NCBI RefSeq assembly: GCF_003260205.1
Contig: NZ_QERF01000002.1
Coordinates: 62,001-126,000 of the forward strand
Direction of reading: 5' to 3'
DNA: 64,000 nucleotides
DNA from: Winogradskyella tangerina
GTDB taxonomy: Bacteria > Bacteroidota > Bacteroidia > Flavobacteriales > Flavobacteriaceae
Positions within the stretch are counted from its first letter, which is position 1; the number at the start of each line of letters is the position of its first letter. This document shows, piece after piece, positions 59,365-64,000 of the stretch. The position numbers and the translations under genes are program-made. The notes under the pieces were generated by a model. The model searched no databases and was not told the DNA's origin. It saw only the letters and a list, made by a program, of their open reading frames with translations.

Positions 59365-61164
59365 CTAATTGATAATTAGCTTCTTGGAAATAATTTGAGA
59401 ATTATATTCTAATCTTACGATATAAACACCGCTACTAAAGCTTGATACATCAACTGTATGCGTCGTAAAGTCTTGGTCTAAGTTGTGATTTAGAATATTT
59501 CGACCTTGAATATCATATAAACTCAAAGCAGTATCGCCTAATAGTTGACCTTTAACAACGATTTCTTTTGGGTTCGTAGAACTATAGATACTAAGATTAT
59601 TTAAAGCATTATCTTCAATCGATAAGGTCGCTGGTTCAACATAAACCACATAATCTTCAGATTGCCCGTAAACTAATGATGAATAACAAGCAGAATTAAT
59701 CAGATTAACTCCAGAAAATCTATCGTCTACATCAGTGATCAGTCGCATTCTTACAAAACTATCATAAGGCACTGTAGATGGATTAGTAATCGTAATTCCG
59801 GTCGTAGCACCACCAACAATATCATCATTTAGACCTTGTTGCTCAGCATCATCGTTAAAATCTCCATCGTTATTCCAATCGATCCAGAGACCAACTTGAT
59901 GGAAGTTACCAGGCGCAACAGTTACATTAACAGTGTTTGTGCCATCAGCGTCTATTTCAAACAGACCAGAACAATCCTGACTACGATCTAAATTCCCGCC
60001 ATCAATTCCTGTAGTTGAAGAGCCTATTGATGTTCCGTTTAATTCAACACTCATTATACCAGAAAAATTATTACCGGTAGGTGAATTAGTAGAACATACC
60101 GAGTTAGGCGCTGTGAATCCAGCAAGTGGCGCTTCATCTCCTTTTGAATTTGCGATCAAAGTTCCGTCCATTGCTGCTCTTGCTCGCGTTCTTTGGTCAT
60201 TAGTTAGTCTGTCTGTACAATGGTAATAACTCATTACATTGTAAATGGTATTATTATCTACCCATGCACTTCCAGTACACGTGTTATTTGATGGACATGT
60301 ACTTGTTTCACGTTGATGCGGTACCGTATCGGCACAACCATCACTATTGTTTCCAACCGTAGTATCAGCCGGACAAGCATCAGAAACACCATCGTTATTG
60401 GTGTCGTCACCTTGGAAGGTATGATAAAGATTGAAATAATGACCAACCTCATGTACTACTGTACTATTGTCACCGTTTGAATTGAGTCCCCATCCATTTG
60501 TATTACCAGGGTCATATCCAAAAACAGTAGACATCATTACTGAACCGTGAGTACTACTAACTTCACTATAAAAATAGGCGTAACCTTGAAAGCCAAAGCC
60601 ACCGTTATTATTATCAAGCTCTGTTACGATCCAGATATTAAAATATTCAGTTTGTGGCCAGCTGCTTAATCCTACAATATCATTGTAGCTTGCACCATTG
60701 GAATTCAGAACGTTTACGCCGTAATTGGCATATCCTGCCAAACCTGAGGCATCAATACGATTAATTCCTGTGGTAGCATTACAATTAGGATCGCGTTGTG
60801 CTAATGCAAATTCAATTTCAAAATCTACAGGACTGTTGGGTGTAAGTCCTCTATAAAAATCATTTAAGTTATCAATACTACTTTGAATTTGAGCATCTGA
60901 AATATTCGAACCAACACCTACGGCTTCACCAAGATGTAAAACGTGAATAACCACAGGAATTGTAATAACTGTTCCATTCATTCTTGAAGCATCACTATTT
61001 TGAATTATACTCTGAATGCGGGCTTCATTTTCTTGTTCTAATTGAAGGTAATTGGGGTCTTGTTGTAATTTTGCTCTTTGTGAATCAAATCCACACTGTT
61101 GAGCGTTTGAGGAACTAAATGAAATGCAGAATAGCATTACAAGTAGGAAGGTAAAGTTTTTCAT
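59365..61164 (-). CDS. Secreted M43 (pappalysin-type) metalloprotease with T9SS tail
   Basis: From ATG 61164 it has 599 residues with a signal peptide (about 1-22, ending SNAQ); a longer open frame to 61224 has no good signal start. The zinc motif HEVGHYFNLYH gives His238, Glu239, His242 and His248, with a Met-turn NVMSYYHC (about residue 305). This is the M43 cytophagalysin/pappalysin pattern. A GEVED-like domain follows (about 375-515; VGLWIDWNNDGDFNDDAEQ), then a type A T9SS sorting domain (LYDIQGRNILN, SGVYIVRLEY). The protease is predicted to be secreted or surface-bound and to degrade extracellular protein. Confidence 0.9.
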   Translation of the reverse strand: MKNFTFLLVMLFCISFSSSNAQQCGFDSQRAKLQQDPNYLQLEQENEARIQSIIQNSDASRMNGTVITIPVVIHVLHLGEAVGVGSNISDAQIQSSIDNLNDFYRGLTPNSPVDFEIEFALAQRDPNCNATTGINRIDASGLAGYANYGVNVLNSNGASYNDIVGLSSWPQTEYFNIWIVTELDNNNGGFGFQGYAYFYSEVSSTHGSVMMSTVFGYDPGNTNGWGLNSNGDNSTVVHEVGHYFNLYHTFQGDDTNNDGVSDACPADTTVGNNSDGCADTVPHQRETSTCPSNNTCTGSAWVDNNTIYNVMSYYHCTDRLTNDQRTRARAAMDGTLIANSKGDEAPLAGFTAPNSVCSTNSPTGNNFSGIMSVELNGTSIGSSTTGIDGGNLDRSQDCSGLFEIDADGTNTVNVTVAPGNFHQVGLWIDWNNDGDFNDDAEQQGLNDDIVGGATTGITITNPSTVPYDSFVRMRLITDVDDRFSGVNLINSACYSSLVYGQSEDYVVYVEPATLSIEDNALNNLSIYSSTNPKEIVVKGQLLGDTALSLYDIQGRNILNHNLDQDFTTHTVDVSSFSSGVYIVRLEYNSQIISKKLIIN

Positions 61165-61258
61165 GGATAATAGGTTAATATGATTTGGTTGTGCAATATA
61201 CACTTTTAAATCAAAAATCCACACTTTAACGTATAAAATTACTCTTTATCGATAAAAT

Positions 61259-61861
61259 CTAAGAATTATGCCGTTCCTGAAGCACTGAAACTACATCATT
61301 TAACTGAAAACCTTTTGCCTTTAAAAGCATTAAATAATGGAACAAAAGATCGGCACTTTCATTCAAAAATAAATCATCGTTATCATCTTTGGCTTCAATG
61401 ACGACTTCTACAGCTTCCTCACCTACCTTTTGTGCAATTTTATTGATACCCTTTTCGAACAATGAAGCCACATAAGATTTTTTTGAATCAGCATTTTCAA
61501 CTCGTGAGGTGATTATATTTTCCAATTCGGTTAAGAATCCAAAAGATTGTTTATTGTCTTCATTCCAGCAGGTATCTGTTCCTGTGTGGCATGTTGGTCC
61601 GATTGGATTCACCTGAATTAATAAAGTATCTTTATCGCAATCATTTTTAATACTCACAAGTTCCAAGAAGTTGCCACTAGTTTCACCTTTAGTCCAGAGA
61701 CGTTGTTTAGAACGGCTAAAGAAGGTGACTTTTTTAGTCTCGAGTGTTTTCAGATAAGCCTCATCATTCATGTAGCCTAACATTAATACCACTTTAGTCT
61801 CAACATCTTGAATAATCACTGGTACTAAACCATCTTTATTTTTATTGAAATCTATTTCCAT
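61259..61861 (-). CDS. hisI: Bifunctional HisIE (PRA-CH / PRA-PH)
   Basis: A 200-residue bifunctional enzyme. Residues 1-105 are phosphoribosyl-AMP cyclohydrolase (SRSKQRLWTKGETSGNFLEL, PTCHTGTDTCW with the metal ligands). Residues about 110-200 are phosphoribosyl-ATP pyrophosphohydrolase (KIAQKVGEEAVEVVIEAKD, ESADLLFHYLMLL). It catalyses steps 2 and 3 of histidine synthesis. It is the last gene of the his cluster, 48 bp after hisF. Confidence 0.94.
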   Translation of the reverse strand: MEIDFNKNKDGLVPVIIQDVETKVVLMLGYMNDEAYLKTLETKKVTFFSRSKQRLWTKGETSGNFLELVSIKNDCDKDTLLIQVNPIGPTCHTGTDTCWNEDNKQSFGFLTELENIITSRVENADSKKSYVASLFEKGINKIAQKVGEEAVEVVIEAKDDNDDLFLNESADLLFHYLMLLKAKGFQLNDVVSVLQERHNS

Positions 61862-61909
61862 TTTAATTTGTTTATCAATCTTAAGGAGTTTGAGAATCTA
61901 TTCTAAATA

Positions 61910-62665
61910 TTACAGTCTAACGGGAATTCCCTGTTGTTTTAGTTCTTTTTTTAAGTCTAGTATTGGTATTTCTCCAAAGTGAAATACACTAGCAGCCAAA
62001 GCCGCATCGGCCTTTCCGTCTTTAAAGGTATCAACAAAATGCTGCACAGTCCCTGCGCCACCTGAAGCAATAATTGGAATGTTGACTAATTCCGATAATC
62101 TTGCCAATGCCTCATTTGCAAAACCAGATTTTGTACCATCGTGATTCATGGAAGTAAAGAGAATTTCGCCTGCGCCACGCTCTTCAACCTCTTTTGCCCA
62201 TTCAAAAAGTTTAATTTCAGTTGGAATTGTTCCTCCTGCCAAATGTACAAACCACTCACCATTGATTTCTTTAGCATCAATAGCTACCACCACACATTGG
62301 CTTCCAAATTTTTCTGATAGTTCATTGATGAGTTCAGGACGTTTTACTGCGGAAGAGTTTATAGATACCTTATCGGCACCGCAATGTAACAAATCATCAA
62401 CATCTTCAACAGTTGAAATTCCACCTCCTACTGTAAATGGTATATTCACTTGTTCAGCAACTTTTAAAACCATATCGTGCATAGTTCGGCGTTTTTCTTG
62501 AGTTGCACTAATATCTAAAAACACCAATTCATCGGCACCCATTTCAGCATATTGTCTTCCTAAAGCCACTGGATCACCAGCATCCCTGAGATCAACAAAA
62601 TTCACACCTTTTACGGTGCGTCCGTCTTTAATATCTAAACAAGGAACTATACGTTTTGTGAGCAT
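61910..62665 (-). CDS. hisF: Imidazole glycerol phosphate synthase, cyclase subunit HisF
   Basis: A 251-residue TIM barrel. Catalytic Asp11 lies in [14 protein letters not shown] and the second Asp in VVAIDAKE (about 130). Other motifs are [23 protein letters not shown] and [11 protein letters not shown]. With HisH it makes imidazole glycerol phosphate and AICAR from PRFAR and glutamine ammonia. It starts 2 bp after the hisA stop. Confidence 0.96.
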   Translation of the reverse strand: MLTKRIVPCLDIKDGRTVKGVNFVDLRDAGDPVALGRQYAEMGADELVFLDISATQEKRRTMHDMVLKVAEQVNIPFTVGGGISTVEDVDDLLHCGADKVSINSSAVKRPELINELSEKFGSQCVVVAIDAKEINGEWFVHLAGGTIPTEIKLFEWAKEVEERGAGEILFTSMNHDGTKSGFANEALARLSELVNIPIIASGGAGTVQHFVDTFKDGKADAALAASVFHFGEIPILDLKKELKQQGIPVRL

Positions 62666-62667
62666 AA

Positions 62668-63411
62668 CTAATTGTTAATTATAAACTGTTCAAGTTGTTT
62701 AAGTGAGATCTTATTCTCGTAAATAGCCTTTCCAATAATAACGCCTTCGCAGCCTAACTCTTGTAACTTAGGTAATTCCTCAAGTTTTGAAATTCCACCA
62801 GAAGCAATTAGCTTCAAAGAGTCTTCGCTTTGCTCTAATTGACACAGCTTTAAAATCTTGTCGTACAAACTAAATGAAGGTCCTTGAAGCATACCATCTT
62901 TTGAAATATCTGTGCATATCACGTATGATATTCCCTTAGACTGATAATCTTTAATAAAAGGAACAACCTCTAGGTCGCTTTCCTCCTGCCAGCCAGAAAT
63001 AGCGATCTTTTCATTAGTACAATCGGCACCCAAAATGATCTTTTCTGAGCCGTATTTTGAAATCCAATTTTGAAAAACTTCAGGGTTTTTAACAGCGATA
63101 CTTCCTCCGGTAATCTGATGTGCACCAGATTCGAAGGCTATTCTCAGATCGTCATCAGACTTAAGTCCACCACCAAAATCGATTTTCAAATTAGTTTTGG
63201 TAGCAATGGCATCTAACACCTTGTAATTAACAATATGACTGGCCTTCGCACCATCAAGGTCAACGACATGGAGGTACTGAATTCCGGCATCTTCAAAGGC
63301 TTTGGCCACTTCAACCGGGTTTTCGTTATAGACTTTTTTCGTGTCGTAATCGCCCTTGGTGAGACGAACACATTGTCCATTTATTATATCTATTGCAGGA
63401 ATGATTCTCAT
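62668..63411 (-). CDS. hisA: Phosphoribosylformimino-AICAR isomerase HisA
   Basis: A 247-residue TIM barrel with [18 protein letters not shown] (Asp8), [25 protein letters not shown] and [12 protein letters not shown]. It isomerises ProFAR to PRFAR. It is spaced 2 bp from hisH and 2 bp from hisF, so the three are tightly cotranscribed. Confidence 0.95.
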   Translation of the reverse strand: MRIIPAIDIINGQCVRLTKGDYDTKKVYNENPVEVAKAFEDAGIQYLHVVDLDGAKASHIVNYKVLDAIATKTNLKIDFGGGLKSDDDLRIAFESGAHQITGGSIAVKNPEVFQNWISKYGSEKIILGADCTNEKIAISGWQEESDLEVVPFIKDYQSKGISYVICTDISKDGMLQGPSFSLYDKILKLCQLEQSEDSLKLIASGGISKLEELPKLQELGCEGVIIGKAIYENKISLKQLEQFIINN

Positions 63412-63413
63412 TT

Positions 63414-63995
63414 CTATAATTCTAAAAAGTTTTGTAACAAACGCTCACCAACCTTACTACTCTTTTCAGGGTGAAACTGAACACCGAAAAAATTGTCATT
63501 TTCTAAAGCAGAAGCATATTCAATCTCGTAATCCGTTGTGGCAATGGCTTCCTCACAGGTTTCAGCATAATAACTATGCACTAAATACATATAATCACCT
63601 TCATTAATACCTTTAAACAAGTCAGACTTTAGATTTCTAACAATATTCCAGCCCATTTGTGGAACTTTGACTTGGTTTGAAAAACGTTTTACATCAGCAT
63701 CAAAAATGCCTAATCCTTTGGTATCGCCTTCTTCAGTATGTTTACACATCAATTGCATGCCTAAGCAAATACCAAGAACAGGTTGCTTTAATTCTGGAAT
63801 AATGGTATCTAATCCACTTTCCCTCAACTTTGCCATTGCTGAGCTAGCTTCACCAACACCAGGAAAAATAACCTTATCCGCTTTTATTAAAGCGTTTGGA
63901 TCATTGGTGAGAACCGCATTATATCCTAAGCGTTGAAAAGCAAATTGAATGCTTTTAATATTACCGGCACCGTAATTAACGATTTTTAAGTCCAT
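63414..63995 (-). CDS. hisH: Imidazole glycerol phosphate synthase, glutaminase subunit HisH
   Basis: A complete 193-residue class I glutamine amidotransferase. Catalytic Cys77 is in [12 protein letters not shown], and His175 and Glu177 are in [20 protein letters not shown]; the oxyanion strand is PGVGEA. It supplies ammonia to HisF. The ATG lies 5 bp before the window end, and the conserved order suggests hisB next to it outside the window. Confidence 0.95.
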   Translation of the reverse strand: MDLKIVNYGAGNIKSIQFAFQRLGYNAVLTNDPNALIKADKVIFPGVGEASSAMAKLRESGLDTIIPELKQPVLGICLGMQLMCKHTEEGDTKGLGIFDADVKRFSNQVKVPQMGWNIVRNLKSDLFKGINEGDYMYLVHSYYAETCEEAIATTDYEIEYASALENDNFFGVQFHPEKSSKVGERLLQNFLEL

Positions 63996-64000
63996 TAGAG

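Overview
The window is chromosomal DNA from a gliding, probably marine member of the Flavobacteriaceae (Bacteroidota). The evidence is: AT-rich sequence; promoters of the Bacteroidota type (-7 TAnnTTTG); five proteins carrying type IX secretion system (T9SS) C-terminal sorting domains; a SprB-like giant adhesin with PorP/SprF partners; and many lineage-typical domains (DUF4251, DUF2452, DUF1853, PorP/SprF, S41/TPR, DUF5117-type metalloprotease). No rRNA, tRNA, CRISPR array, insertion sequence or prophage was seen. One short gene remnant (phospholipase A-like) and one tandem palindromic repeat array were found.

Layout. 1-6.1 kb: 3' end of a T9SS surface protein, a DUF1853 protein, and an EF-G-like GTPase with a small coiled-coil gene. 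6.1-13.4 kb: a 1633-residue fusion (sugar-dehydrogenase propeller, two haem-c motifs, T9SS tail), a secreted protein with a YceI protein, and a divergent membrane-anchored OmpR-type regulator whose promoter holds four TGTCAAA-like repeats spaced exactly 11 bp. 13.4-28.2 kb: a five-gene gliding operon read leftwards (beta-helix protein, SprC-like, PorP/coiled-coil fusion, SprB, SprF). 28.4-34.5 kb: small secreted proteins, a dioxygenase-fold protein without its histidine ligands, MltF, a thioredoxin lipoprotein, a pldA-like remnant, an ABA4-like/membrane protein pair, and an AraC regulator with a decayed cyclase domain. 34.8-35.1 kb: tandem 114-bp palindromic repeats. 35.2-40.6 kb: cation-chloride cotransporter, DUF proteins and an S41-like peptidase.

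40.7-45.6 kb is the most unusual part. Six tightly packed leftward genes encode a protein with six 40-residue repeats, three small proteins, a receptor-type class III nucleotide cyclase (TPR-TM-cyclase) and a small Pycsar-type (DUF5706-like) membrane protein. The first four proteins all end in the same DPKLQIRKPSS tail although the codons have diverged. I read this as a candidate signalling or defence-like operon: cyclase and membrane effector plus a family of tail-tagged, possibly AidA/PixA-like, beta proteins. That reading is inference from gene order and motifs.

45.8-64 kb is mostly core: SF2 helicase, M23/LysM hydrolase, an operon with a zinc metalloprotease and an FAD oxidoreductase, a DUF3817/MscS pair, a thioesterase/DUF72 pair, DUF2461, truA, an M43 T9SS protease, and the histidine genes hisH-hisA-hisF-hisIE.
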